Positions 53,330 to 64,000 of a stretch of 64,000 nucleotides of DNA are shown piece after piece. Below the pieces are notes generated by a model. That model saw only the letters and a list, made by a program, of their open reading frames with translations, had not been told where the DNA came from and made no database searches. This DNA is from Undaria pinnatifida. Its lineage: Eukaryota > Sar > Phaeophyceae > Laminariales > Alariaceae. Position 1 is the stretch's first letter. Every line of letters begins with the position of its first letter. The DNA lies in the NCBI GenBank assembly GCA_012845835.1, contig JABAKD010000004.1, forward strand, positions 6,553,765 to 6,617,764, in the 5' to 3' direction. Both the position numbers and the translations under genes were made by a program.

Positions 53330-54175
53330 GTATCACTTTTACCCAGTTGATATAATGTCATTATATTTCTATTAATAGCCATCCATGACGTAGCTTTTAT
53401 TCATCCCCCCCCCCCCCCTCCCCCCTACGCCCCCACCTTCCCCACCACCCGCACCATCGCCTAGACCTAGCACCACGCGTATAGCAAACCCCTACATACA
53501 TGCGAGCTACACCTGTTGGTTAAAAAACCCTTTCTGCGCCCCCCCCCCCCCCCCCCCCCCCTCTCTTCCCCCCCGCACCCCCACCCCCACCCCCTCGAAC
53601 GCTCCGCCCTCTCCTCACTGGTTGTACGACGAACAGGATAGGACTTTTTGTTTCCACGCACAGATTGAGCTGCCCCGCCCGTCCCCCCCCCGCCCTCTGG
53701 ATCAAACCCTGGCCGACCACGTCCTTAAAAACTCCGCCCTTCCCTCACCGGTTATTCGGCTTACAGGATTCACTTGATAAACTGATGCATTTCCTTCCAC
53801 ATTTTTTTTTTTTTTTTTTCTTTGTTTATCCTCCGGCGGATGGGGAAAAATAAAGCTCTGGCTCACCACACTTCCACGTATTTTCATACGCGTCGTGTGT
53901 CGATTTAACTCGGTTGCCTTTGCAGCCCAACGCTTCTTCCACAGCTGTCAGATTCTGTCCCCCTCAGAAACGAGTTTTATAGTTTCCGCGCACAGATTGA
54001 CTAACATCACCCTGTTGACCCTGATAGCTACACTGCTGTAGTTCCACGGGGAGTCGCCGACCTATATCCTTAATGAGGACACACAACCCGTAATACGCGC
54101 GATCGGAGTATCACACACAGCTTGCAAAGATGAGTTTCGACGAAATCTTCGATCTCACAGCTGGAGTGTATTATA
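53330..54175 (+). repeat. Family P, copy 6, split by SINE-C
   Basis: C-tract block, CGCCTAGACCTAGCACCACG, both middle modules, then after the SINE the tail with GTTGACCCTGATAGCTACAC and the end motif at 54120-54170. Confidence 0.8.
53802..53935 (-). mobile_element. SINE-C inserted in P copy 6
   Basis: T-run at 53802-53819, then ATCCTCCGGCGGATGGGGAA, ending in the element's middle (5'-truncated). CTTCCACA flanks both sides (53794-53801 and 53936-53943), while uninterrupted P has it once. Confidence 0.88.
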
Positions 54176-54414
54176 ATTTTTATAATATCCTACGGTGCGG
54201 TTCGGTGCGGTTCCCCGTTGACCGTTTTTTGCTACGGTGCGGGGCCAATCCCCACAGGGAAAACCGAATACAACCGTTTTTCCCTACGGTGCACCGTATG
54301 AGTAAAACGCACAAAACCGCGGTTTCGTACGCTTCTTCCTTCTGTCTGGTAGTTTTCAGTTTTTACTGATACCCAACAAAGTTTTTCCCTTTTTTTTCAC
54401 GGGGTTATGTAAGT

Positions 54415-55172
54415 TATAAATCATTAATCTGTAACCCCCCCCCTTTTTTTTTCCCGCTCCCTCTTGCTCAAACGCCCCACTTAACATCGAAATCACCTCA
54501 TTATCATTCTAGAGCCATCCATGCCGCTGCTCCAATTCACCCCGCCCCAACGCCCCCTCCTTCCCCACCACCCGCACCATCGCCTAGACCTAGCACCACG
54601 CGTATAGCAAACCCCTACATCTATGCGACCTAAAGCTGTTAAAAACGCTTGTGTCCCCAGCCTCCCCCCACCCCCCCCCCCCCCACCCCCTCGAACACTC
54701 CGCCCTCTCCTCACTGGTTGTACGACTTACAGAATATACATGATAAACTGGTGCATTCCTTCCAAACCCGTCAGATTTATCCCCTTGAAGGATTTATAGT
54801 TTCCACGCACAGATTGAGTCGCCCCTCCCCCCCCCCCCCCCCGCTGCAAACCCATGCCCCCACGCTTTGAAAAACGCCGCCCTCCCCTCATCCGGTTATA
54901 CGACTTACAGGATACACTTGATGAACTGATGCTTTTCCTTCCACAGCTGTCAGTTTTTTTTTTCCCTCAGAAACGGGTTTTATAGTTTCCGCGCACAGAC
55001 TGACTAACATCACCCTGTTGACCCTGATAGCTACACTGTAGTTGCAAGGGGAGTCGCCGACCTGTATCCTTAAATGAGGACATACAACCCGTGATACGCG
55101 CGATCGGAGTTTCACACACAGCTTGCAAAGATGAGTTTCGACAAAATCTTCGATCTCACAGCTGGAGTGTAC
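54415..55172 (+). repeat. Family P, copy 7
   Basis: Head at 54415 (CTCAAACGCCCCAC), C-blocks at 54663 and 54827, both modules, and end motif at 55120-55170. With copy 6 it forms a head-to-tail pair. Confidence 0.82.
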
Positions 55173-55369
55173 TTTTATTTTTTCAATAAATCAGCTGATA
55201 ACTAATACTCCGGAGTAATTGTACAATAATCACTACTGCTGTGTGTCTTGTCTTAACATTGAAACCCTTCTTTCTATCCAACGACATCAGTACACCCAGA
55301 GTCAGTCCTGATTCATCCTAGAGAGACAGCTAATTATCAAGGTCGTGTTTTTTAAGGTACGCACAAACC

Positions 55370-55620
55370 ATACCCGGGGTATTTACGCCGGGTATTAACC
55401 TACAAAGAACGTCTGTGAGCTCTGTAGGACATTCATACCCATACCCGGAACCTCTGGAAGTTCTGTACGCCCGTGCCACAATACCCGGAACTTCTGTGAG
55501 TTCTGTAACACCTCCGTACCGTACCTGGAACTTCTGGAAGTTCTGTAAGATCCTCATACCCTAACCTGGAACTTGTGTGACTTCTGTGAGACTGTGGCAC
55601 ACTACCCGAGGTACGGATAA
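55370..55620 (+). repeat. Minisatellite, array 1
   Basis: About six units of roughly 40 bp built on ACCCGGAACTTCTGTGAGTT..CTGTAGGACATTCATACCC. Confidence 0.8.
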
Positions 55621-55799
55621 ACCTTTTGTTACAATGCCCGGGGAGCTCATGCATTAATTCAGGTTTAATAACCCAAAGAGTGTACTATGCATTTTATTAC
55701 GATGTCATATCTTGTCAGTGACATCAACCGAACGCCGACAGTACTCCATACAGCTGTATGTAGCAGTACGTATCGTGTATTATGATAGTGATGATAGTA

Positions 55800-55821
55800 G
55801 CACCTACTGCTGTTGCTGCTG

Positions 55822-55880
<59 letters not shown>

Positions 55881-55882
55881 GG

Positions 55883-55944
<62 letters not shown>

Positions 55945-55974
55945 CTACTACTGCTACTACTGCTGCTACTGCTG

Positions 55975-56047
<73 letters not shown>

Positions 56048-56073
56048 CACTACTACTACTACTACTACTACTG
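55800..56073 (+). repeat. (CTA)n microsatellite
   Basis: About 270 bp of CTA with scattered CTG and CCA interruptions. All six frames are open but meaningless. It ends against element E. Confidence 0.95.
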
Positions 56074-56079
56074 TTGTTG

Positions 56080-56709
56080 TTTTCTCACATTAACTCTTGT
56101 CAAAAATCTAGAGTCCGTGGTCACACAAAGGTGCTGGAGCCCTAGGAAGATCCGAAAAACCAAGTGAAATCAAAAGTCGTCAGGGAAATACTACTCTTTC
56201 CCGCCTAAAAACGCACGATACGGAAAAAGGCGCACAAGTGAAAAGGTCAAATGTGCAAACTTAACTCACATGGCCGCGGGTATCCACTCAACTACAGCAT
56301 AGAGTTCCCCCGTCCCCACAACTAACCAACTCGCGGCTACAAACTACAGCGGTTGGGCTGCCTGCACCGTACGAACCGCGCGGTAATCGTGAGTATAGAC
56401 GAACGCGCCTGTTGTCTGGAGTGCTGTCAGAGTGACGACCCGCGGGCATGCAGTGAAACAAGAGCAATGGAACCAAAAACCACAGTACAGATATCAATCA
56501 TCGCCCCTCCTTCCCGAGTTATTTGACAGGTTTCAGCGCAGCTACGACGCCCGTGCCTGAAAATTGAAAATTGCGGCGGGTCGTTCCCCGTGAAGGGTAT
56601 ACAACTCTTCTACAAACTCTGCAAAAATCAGTGACGTAAGTAACATGTTGTACTACTGCCTCGTAAAAATAACCCTTGAAAAAACGACGATCGCTGCTCT
56701 CATGATGAC
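56080..56709 (+). repeat. Element E, copy 2
   Basis: Matches 9575-10215 over its length with small indels (for example a short A-run instead of a long one, and an extra AAACAAGAGC at 56456). Preceded by (GTT)n like the 44200 copy. Confidence 0.8.
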
Positions 56710-57339
56710 TACTACTGCTGTGTAGGTCCTGTTCATGTTTCTTTCGTTTCAAACCCGTGGGCACGTATTATATTAACGTAACTCACTAAATTTTGAATCA
56801 AAAATATTCTTTTTTTGTTATTCGAATTGAATTCGATTCGATTTATTGAGTGAAAACATACGAATGTGGCTCCTATCGGGAAACCACGTGTTGCGTATGT
56901 ATTATCATTTTTTTTTTTTCCGATCGGAATAATACATAATCTTCCGTGACGGCGATGCAGCTACCATCGACGTCTTGAACTGTCCCCTGTGTTTTGCGTA
57001 GTTTCGCTTCTTTGTCGCGGTACTAGGCTTTAGTCCAGCTGGTGGAAAAATATGGGCTTGCGATCGCCGTTATTAAATTTGAAGCGCCACAGCCGGGTAC
57101 ACCTATGGTGTGATCTGTTCCAGCGCAGTACAGCAGTGAGCGCGGCTGTGGCCCCAGTCGCCACTCATTGAGGTTCACTTTATTGCCTCTCTCGGTGGTT
57201 TTGTCGATGATTCATATTCCCCTTGAAGCTACGACAGATTGCCTCGGGGACATTGGCTCAGTGAGAACATGCAATGCAAGTTGGATTAAATCCTCCACTT
57301 CAAATGGGACTTTCCCCCTAGGGGGTGTGCGTTTACCCG
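56710..57339. other. Intergenic with coding-like relic on the minus strand
   Basis: See findings. 56810-56950 is T-rich. No intact gene. Confidence 0.35.
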
Positions 57340-57580
57340 GGTATTACCCGTACCCGGAACTTATGTAAGTTCTGTAGGACATTCATACCCGTACCCGGAA
57401 CTTCTGTAAATTCTGTACCCCCATGCCACAATACCTGGAGCTTCTGGAAGTTCTGTAAGACTTTCATACCCGTACCCGAACTTCTGTTAGTTCTGTAGGA
57501 CGTTCATACCCGTACCCGGAGTTTCTGTGAGTTCTGCACACCCCGTGCCACAATACCCGGGGTACGGGTATAGCACACAT
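57340..57580 (+). repeat. Minisatellite, array 2
   Basis: The same unit as 55370-55620 (CCCGTACCCGGAACTTCTGT, AGTTCTGTAGGAC), about six copies, same orientation. Confidence 0.82.
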
Positions 57581-57629
57581 TTGTACCCGCCCGGTACTTC
57601 TAATCCACGAATCCACAAACCCTACAGAA

Positions 57630-58084
57630 CAAAACCTTGCAAATTTTGTGGTCACAGACTGTGAAAAAGAGTAAACCAAACGATCGCAATCATCAAGGTA
57701 AAGCAAGTGAAGAGCTAGCGTATCGGGTACGTGAACAAAACAAGCCAATCCATGAAAACAAGAGAAAAAGCGGGAAAAAAAAAGAAAAAAGAAGAGAAAA
57801 AAAATCAAAACAAAACAAAAAACGAAACAAAACGAAACAAAACAAAACAAAACAAAATAAACGACACGTGTTCTGAATAATAGGAAAGGCTGCACTTGCC
57901 AGAGGAACACCATACGTGCTGAAGAGGAATACGTTGCTAAAGAGGAACAGATACCTGTTGCGCGGACAAAACTCGAAAAAGAGAACTGCTGCTGTTGCAC
58001 GGACAAAAACACGGACAAAACAACACGAAGGGATAACTTCTGTCGTCTTATGGACAAAAACAACACGAAGAGGAAGATACCGGC
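57630..58084 (+). repeat. Dispersed repeat D, copy 4
   Basis: TGTGGTCACAGACTGTGAAA, ATCAAGGTAAAGCAAGTGAA, (AAAAC)n near 57805-57860, then AGGAACACCATACGTGCTGA and ACACGAAG repeats. Ends directly at a MITE. Confidence 0.65.
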
Positions 58085-58173
58085 TTAACCCCTTTACAAC
58101 TGGAAACCCGTTTTGGGGACAAAATTACTTGGATTTAGTATAGCGAGGGGTTCGGGGGCTCTAAAGGGGCAAC
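58085..58173 (-). mobile_element. TTAA MITE, copy 6
   Basis: TTAACCCCTTTACAACTGG at the left, GGGGGCTCTAAAGGGG at the right, the right TTAA changed to CAAC. Best view of the inverted ends CCCCTTTA/TAAAGGGG. Confidence 0.75.
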
Positions 58174-58254
58174 GGAGAGAGAAATAACGGACCATTCAAA
58201 ATAAAAAAAAGAAGGAAAGAGAAAAGAAAGGACTCCGAGTATATGAGTATATAA

Positions 58255-58640
58255 ACAGATTGAGCTACCCCTTCCCCCCCCCCCCCCCCCCCCCCCCCGC
58301 TCCCTCTTGATCAAACCCAGACCTCCACATCCTCGAAAACTTCGCCCTCCCCTCACCGGTTATTCGACTTCCAGGATTCGCTTGATAAACTGATGCATTT
58401 CCTTCCACAGCGGTCAGATTTTGTCCCCCTCGAAAATGGGTTTTATAGTTTCCGCGCACAGACTGATTAACGTCACCTTGTTGACCCTGATAGCTACACT
58501 GTAGTTGCAAGGGGAGTCGCCTACCTATCTCCTTAATGAGGACACACAACCTGTCATACGCCCGATCGGAGCATCACACACAGCTTGCAAAGATGAGTTT
58601 CGACAAAATCTTCGATCTCTCAGCTGGAGTGTAATTTTAT
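58255..58640 (+). repeat. Family P, copy 8 (3' half)
   Basis: C-run at 58268-58298, the second module, GTTGACCCTGATAGCTACAC and the end motif at 58582-58632. Confidence 0.8.
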
Positions 58641-58689
58641 TTTTATCATGAATTTTTGCTATGATACGCTGCTGCTGCTGTGTGTATAC

Positions 58690-58865
58690 GATGACGAAGT
58701 CCACCCTGCCCATGTGAAGGCCCACGCGTTTAAGCGGGCCGGCCCGGGCTGCGGCCCATCTTGTGTATGGTATGTGCTGAAAGTACTACCATTAATATGA
58801 CGACTTCGACGTCCGCCCTGCCCATGTGAAGCAACCAATCGACGAGACACGGGCCGGCCCGCATG
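58690..58865. repeat. Imperfect 107-bp duplication
   Basis: CCCTGCCCATGTGAAG and CGGGCCGGCCCG occur at 58706-58760 and again at 58815-58862. Confidence 0.6.
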
Positions 58866-58938
58866 TAGCCACTAATAACATGAACAGGCGAGGAAAACAA
58901 ATGGATACGAGACTTCGAAATGCGTACTGCTAAAAATA

Positions 58939-59065
58939 AACTGCGAAAGCAACTGAGTTAAATCGACACACGACGCGTATGAAAACACGTGGAAGTGTGG
59001 TGAGCTAAAGCTCTATTTTTCCCCATCCGCCAGAGGATTAAAATAAATAAATAAATAAATAAAAA
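58939..59065 (+). mobile_element. SINE-C, truncated, (TAAA)n tail
   Basis: CTGCGAAAGCAACTGAG to CATCCGCCAGAGGATTA then (AAAT)n. Confidence 0.75.
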
Positions 59066-59206
59066 CATCATGCAATGAAAAACGAAAACTGAAGATGATT
59101 TACAAATCAGGCGTATCCCTGCGTACCAAGCACAATCGCTGCTGCTGCTGCCAGAGTAAAATATACTCAGGACGCGACGCAAGCAGAACCAAACAACAAC
59201 CTGCCC

Positions 59207-59560
59207 TCAGAAACAACTGCTGTGTATACTGCCCCATAAACAACCGTGACGAGAGTGCAGCTGCACGTCTACATGTGGCCTATCACGTTTCACGAGCACC
59301 ACACTCAGGGCGACATGCCCCGCACCAACAACAGCCTGCGCCTTTGCAGCAAGGCTCCGTACGCTTTCGCTCGTACGTTCTTCATCTCTGTCTGGCTGTT
59401 CGCCAAAGAGGACGGCTGAGTGGCTAAAGGCCCCAACGAGAGGAGAAGAAGCACCCTTCCCAACCAGCGTCATGCACGGGAGGGGGGGGGGGGCTTTGAC
59501 GAAGCGCCGGCTAAGCCCCACGTCCACATGATTGCGCTGTTGACTCGATGCCCACGGCAC
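59207..59560 (-). CDS. Unrecognised open frame (low confidence)
   Basis: 117 codons on the minus strand starting MPWASSQQRNHVDVGLSRRF, with an ordered-looking stretch VRSLAAKAQAVVGAGHVALS. GC-richer than its surroundings. The plus strand is also open over part of it, no start context or partner exon stands out, and no family is recognised. Confidence 0.2.
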   Translation of the reverse strand: MPWASSQQRNHVDVGLSRRFVKAPPPLPCMTLVGKGASSPLVGAFSHSAVLFGEQPDRDEERTSESVRSLAAKAQAVVGAGHVALSVVLVKRDRPHVDVQLHSRHGCLWGSIHSSCF

Positions 59561-59881
59561 CGTGACCTGTGCCAGAGGAATTAAAAAAAATTGTAATCAT
59601 GAACGGGTGTTATTAGTAGAAGAGAAGATTATTAATGGATGCGTATCATGGTTTCAACTGTTTCTTATCTACAGCAGTATGAAGCACCAAGCAGATCATC
59701 GAAGTTATCAGATTTTTCTGGCATTTAATATTTATAATTCAGCACCCCTCCAGCCATCTGTCGCATACATGCTCTTATTATTTTTTCTCGTGTCGTACAC
59801 CTGCTCCGCTATTTAGCCGTCCGTCGTATGCAGTATACCTGTATTATGCAGGTAATTTTCCTGTACGATATTATACTTTGA

Positions 59882-59971
59882 TTAACCCCTTTACAACTGA
59901 AAACCGGTTTTTGGGAACAAAATTACTTGGATTTAGTATTGGGAGGGGTTCGGGGGCTCCAAAGGGGTTAA
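59882..59971 (-). mobile_element. TTAA MITE, copy 7
   Basis: TTAACCCCTTTACAACTGAA to GGGGGCTCCAAAGGGGTTAA, 90 bp with both TTAA ends intact. Confidence 0.78.
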
Positions 59972-60684
59972 ATTCAAACTAACAAATGAACAATTCGTGG
60001 CTGGTTGTGTAATGGTAGTGGGGATATCCTGCAGTACAGAGTACGTACACTCCTTGTACCAGGTACGACATGACAAGCACTGAACACCGCAAACAAACGC
60101 CATCAACGAATTGTGTGTTGTCGTCGTCGTCGTCGTCGCCGTTCTTTTTACCCAACGACATCGATCAGTACACCCATTTTCCGTGCTGATTTCTTCATTC
60201 TAGAGAGAAGTTACGGAGATCCGTTGTCAACAGGATGAGATCACACAGAAAAAAAAGGAAGCGTCGCCACCTTTCAGGCGAGCCCTCCTGCTCGATTGAG
60301 GCTCTGCACACCCGGCAAGACCAGCCAACAAAACAAGCGCGAGTCCAACGCAAATAATCAAAGGCGGGTGCCTCTCCCCCCCCTCCCCCCCCCCCCTCTT
60401 TGTTTTGTGGCTCATCCTGGGAACAGTGGATCTTCGCGATTACAAATTATGTGGTCACAGGCTGAGACTGTGAGACAGGTATAAACGGAACAATCGCATT
60501 TGAGTCGTTCTACGACGGTAACCCCCCAAACTTTTCTTCGACGAAATCGCTGGTTTAGAAAACAGCTCCCGGCCGCGTCTTCAGACATACGGCGGAGTTC
60601 CTTGCCACGCCGGCGTCATCGTTCAGTAGTCCTTCCTTTGCACACAAAAAAAGTAAAGATTTATTTTTCATAGCATTCTCCCTC

Positions 60685-60785
60685 GTGTCGAGCAGACATG
60701 ACACTTTCGTCAAAGACAAATCGCAAGTGGGGGCGTGTCGAGCAGACATGAAACTTTCGTCAGTACACAAATCGCAGGTGGGCGC
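60685..60785. repeat. 50-bp tandem duplication
   Basis: GTGTCGAGCAGACATGA.ACTTTCGTCA..ACAAATCGCA.GTGGG occurs twice. Confidence 0.85.
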
Positions 60786-61560
60786 TATGATAGGATCAGT
60801 CAATTTTTCGATTTTCTAGGGCTGTGGGTTTAATTTCACGACTAACAACTAGTCGCTAGTCGGCGAAGCCGATTAGCTGACTTTCGTCGGTAAGTCGGCT
60901 GGCGAAGACTTGCCGACTAAAGTGAGGAGAGCGAAGCGAGCCTAAAAAGCCCCCCCTAGCCGAGGGGGCCCCGCTCGAGGCGCGCATGGAGGGCCCGCCG
61001 GGGGCGCCTCCGGAGGATGCCGCTGAAGGCCCCGCCGGATGCGAAAAATACGCCAATTGGCTTCATTGTACGCAAGAAAAGCGCAAAAAGTATTACCCAA
61101 GCACGCAATGTAAGCTTCAAACGAAAAACAATGAAAACTTGAGTTTACACAAGAAATGCACGAAAAACGCCAAGTACTCCTGTACCAGGTGAATCTACCC
61201 CGGACCAGAGGAAAACGTGACAAGCAATTGTATGAGTCGCGATACTACCTGGCGGGGATACGAGCGAACAAGCGAAAAACTCAGTACCACCAAGATAGCG
61301 GTGTTGAAATTATCCCCAGAAGGAAGGTCTTGGATCCCTTCGTGATGTTATTCGTTTGTTCGTGTCTCTCCCAACCTTGCGCGAAAAGCGCGCGTCGATG
61401 ACGACCGCAAGTCCTAAACCATCGATCGTCAAGAGCTTTCGAAGAGGAACCGGATCATCTTGCTCGTGAATGGCTTTGCCGCCGTCCATGTAGGCAATTG
61501 TAATTATGCTCCCCGCATCCATCCTTCTCGCTCCAGCCCCCGTCACCGCGGCCGCCGTTG

Positions 61561-61818
61561 CTACCCGCCCCAACTTGCCTCATGTTCTTTCAGAGCCTCG
61601 CGATGCCCTTTCCTCTTCGTGCCTAGAAGCTGCCTCAAATGGGTAGAGAAGCCGAAGCAAACCTCGGCGTCGGCGGAATCGCCTTTGGCCTCGCAAAGTT
61701 TGCGCACGACTATGCCAGGGAGCGAGTCCTTGAGGTGTACCATGAAAAACTTCCACAGCGGGTTGTTGGACCTGAGCGGTTTGCTACGCCTCTGCTCACG
61801 CTTCACGCCGTAGAGCAC
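61561..61818 (-). pseudogene. BED-finger-like transposase fragment
   Basis: W-KFF at the start, paired Cys, FSTHLRQLL, and His near the end follow the BED order (aromatic, C-C, ST-LR-HL, H). The frame ends in TGA at 61561. A second minus-strand frame (61573-61310, DDPVPLRKLLTIDGLGLAVV) may be further transposase. Confidence 0.45.
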
Positions 61819-61864
61819 CGTTTAGGGGTCGCGTCCATTCGCCAAGGTACTCCGCTGGCCGATA

Positions 61865-62167
61865 GGTCGCCCCGGTGGCGTATCAGGTTATCCTCGAGCC
61901 TGGTATAGGTCAGTTTCGTGAGTTCGAGCCCCGCCGAGTGCATATTCGTATACATTCATTGGGACTTTTTCTTGAGCACAAATTGACTTGCGGAACGCGC
62001 GAGAGCGTGAGTGAGCAACACTCGATCAAAAATCGACGAGCAGTGGGATTGCTGAACCCTATGAGCGATAAAAATTGAAGCCAAGAACCGGGGGGGGAGA
62101 AGGGACGACACCTGTGACCACGGCTTGTCCAGAAGCTGGAAAGTAGAAGTGTGAGGAAAAAAAAAAG
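61865..62167 (+). mobile_element. SINE-A inserted in the hAT element
   Basis: GGTCGCCCCGG start, A box 61876-61887, B box 61922-61930, full body, tail GAGGAAAAAAAAAAAG. Possible target duplication TGGCC on both sides. Confidence 0.85.
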
Positions 62168-62504
62168 AAGTGGCCACAACGTCGCCGACGGGATCTCCGC
62201 CCTCAGCGTTGGCATTGGGTGCGCCAGGGCTGACGCCGTCGGCACCGTCGAGAGAGATGGGCTGTTCCGCGATGTGTGTGTGTGGATCTCCCGCTGTACA
62301 CTGGAGTGGCACAGGGCATGTGAGGGGTATCCGCAGCCCGCAGCAACTCACGTGAAATTTAACAGCTGTATCCCGCATTTAAGAAACCTTCCTACAGTTT
62401 AGGGAACGCAGTATGTCGGAAAGTCGGCACCTCCGTTTCACGACTGATTATTTGTCTGACAAATATATAGTCGGCGGCTTAAGTCGTGCCTACTCACAGC
62501 CCTA

Positions 62505-62875
62505 CAATTTGCTCTTTCACGATGTAGATGTAAGCTCTCTGTTCCTTACCTCAGCGCATGCCTTCGTTTCCGATGGCTGGGTTCAGCCGTTCCAGCCCAT
62601 CTCAACCCCAGCAAACTCTCGTTCTCGCTGTGGTGGTTTTTGGTTTCTCACGCGATGCCCAGCCTCTCCACTCCCCTGAACCTGTTACGCTCTCCGTTGT
62701 GGTGGTGCTTCTCCTTTTCTTTGCAAGCAAGAAAAACGAAACAAAACAAGAAAGGAAAAGAAAGACATTATAATCCTTCGACGGAAACAAAATAACAACA
62801 CATACTCGCTTAAATTGTACAATAGTTGATTTTATATGGGAACGACATCATCCACGCTATTCGCTATTCTCTACT
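62505..62875. other. Intergenic, nothing recognised
   Basis: Ordinary sequence with an A-rich stretch at 62725-62770. Confidence 0.4.
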
Positions 62876-62960
62876 TGACCCTTTTGGCACCGCACTCCCG
62901 ATATCGGTACAAAACACTTGGAATTAGACTGAAAATTATGCGAGGTGGAAATGGGTCAAG
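62876..62960. mobile_element. Relic of second TTAA family
   Basis: TTGACCCTTTTGG to GGTGGAAATGGGTCAA; the core matches 53091-53177 (GGTACAAAACACTTGGAATTAG). TTAA has become TTGA and TCAA. Confidence 0.5.
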
Positions 62961-63185
62961 TATATACACACCTTGTACCCCCGTCAAGGACTTATTTTGT
63001 GTGCAGCCAAGAAACTCTTGTCCTCTTTGTAAAAATAATTAATGATTAGAAGCGCGATCCTCACAACTACCCACGTGATGCCTCGCCGAGCGCCTTTCCG
63101 CGCTGACTCGTTGCCTGTCTGTGCCGATCTGCTGCTCGCGGCGACAACCAACTTCCACTCTAGAGACTGCGTCGTGATCCTTCTG

Positions 63186-63475
63186 CACGTGTAACGCTAG
63201 TAGGTGCAGATGGTGGGCGCGGCGGGGAAGGGGGGTGGGGTTTATTTGAAAGTTGAATACCAAACACATAAACTCGAGATACTGCATGGATGGGTGGCTC
63301 GGAAGGTAAATAGATGATATCATCTGTCTGGTATCCGTTGCACGTATAAGGCTCTAGTAGGTGCTAATGGTGGAGACGGCGGGGAAGGGGGTGGAATTTT
63401 TCTTAAACTTGTAAAGACCAAATGAATAAACTCAAGCCACTGCATGGATGCGTGGATCGAAAGGTAAGTAGACCC
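63186..63475. repeat. 165-bp tandem duplication, P-like
   Basis: CTAGTAGGTGC..ATGGTGG..CGGCGGGGAAGGGGG..CATAAACTCGAG..CTGCATGGATG occurs at 63198 and again at 63356. The content resembles the minus-strand C-tract block of P (GATGGTGCGGGTGGTGGGGA). Confidence 0.7.
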
Positions 63476-63765
63476 CCCTGCACCCGCCCCCGTTCCCCTC
63501 ACCGGTCATACTAAAACTAAGTAACTACAGGATATGCATAATGAACTGATGCCTTTCCTTCCACAGCTGCCAGATTTTGTCCCCCCTCAAAAGCGGGTTT
63601 GTAGTTTCCGCGCACAGATTGACTACGAGTAGCATCACCCTGTTGACCCTGGTACAAGCTACACTGCAGTACTAGCTCTAGGGGGAGTCGCCGACCTATC
63701 CTTGAGTCCTTGATGAGGCTACACGCCGTAGTAGTAATACGCGCGATCGGAGTATCTGTTTGTTG
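63476..63765 (+). repeat. Family P, copy 9 (3' half, ending early)
   Basis: CTGATGCCTTTCCTTCCACA, TTGTCCCCCCTCAAAAGCGG, GTTGACCCTGGTACAAGCTA and GCGCGATCGGAGTATC; the end motif is missing. Confidence 0.7.
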
Positions 63766-64000
63766 ACTCCTACGAAGCGTAGAGGGCTTACCCGTTGAGC
63801 TGACAATAGTGGGGTAGTGGAGTCGCCGGTATGAAGACGAGTATGAGACGTACAAATACTTCGAAGTATATATTAAAAGTTGCTCCTAGCCAAGGCGCAG
63901 CATGGAGTGCGCTCGCCAGGAAGAAAGGCGGCTAAATAGGCGGAGTGTTTCCACCATCCCGATATCCCGCTATCATGTAGCCAACTTATCACTGGAAACC

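Larger units (their letters stand above)
60817..62504 (-). mobile_element. hAT-like DNA transposon, 1.69 kb, decayed
   Basis: Ends TAGGGCTGTG (60817) and CACAGCCCTA (to 62504) are perfect 10-bp inverted repeats. Flanking octamers CGATTTTC and CAATTTGC agree at six of eight bases, as expected for an old 8-bp hAT target duplication. On the minus strand 61818-61561 reads NNPLWKFFMVHLKDSLPG..KLCEAKG..FSTHLRQLLG..GHREALKEHE, similar to a BED zinc-finger domain of hAT transposases. No complete transposase remains, and SINE-A lies inside. Confidence 0.65.

Noticed and set aside
55712-56167. Long Tyr, Thr, Leu or Val runs in all frames
   Set aside because: These are readings of the (CTA)n microsatellite. 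The same applies to the Leu and Asn runs of (AAT)n at 43414-43556.

Overview
This is eukaryotic nuclear DNA, most likely from a brown alga or a close stramenopile relative. Four things point there. (1) One gene of about 22 kb has long GT-AG introns and codes for a fungal-type Zn(II)2Cys6 regulator, a family known in stramenopiles as well as fungi; the introns are far longer than is usual in fungi. (2) Its product has long Ala, Gln, Gly, His and Pro runs in GC-rich exons. (3) An isolated first exon carries a heterokont-style plastid signal (hydrophobic core, then a cleavage-like site followed by Phe). (4) The LINE resembles reverse transcriptases I recall from Ectocarpus. Nothing looks bacterial or viral. 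I saw no rRNA, CRISPR array or intact tRNA gene.

Layout. 1-4.9 kb: intergenic, with short tandem duplications, two TTAA-flanked MITE copies and fragments of dispersed repeats. 4.9-27.1 kb (+): the regulator gene, reconstructed here as 16 exons, about 1550 residues, with the reading phase conserved at every junction. The zinc cluster is in exon 3 and a helical middle-homology-like region is in exons 5-11. Its introns hold a LINE (itself interrupted by another repeat), pentanucleotide and hexanucleotide satellites, and decayed copies of the gene's own exon edges. 27.1-36 kb: intergenic, G/C-tract rich, with a TA-flanked MITE and a C-rich tandem array. 36-64 kb: a nest of repeats made of one large dispersed family (called P here), three SINE-like families, a 1.7 kb inverted repeat, (AAT)n and (CTA)n microsatellites, a hAT-like DNA transposon with a SINE inside it, and one lone plastid-targeting exon at 45.3 kb.

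How it fits together. Only the regulator gene looks complete. The second host gene is visible as one exon. The rest is layered insertion. SINE-C and element Q lie inside P copies, SINE-A lies inside the hAT element, and element E lies inside the LINE, which lies inside intron 4; this gives a relative order of events. Family names P, Q, D, E and SINE-A/B/C are labels used only here. All splice sites are read by eye from phase, motif and coding character, without transcript support.
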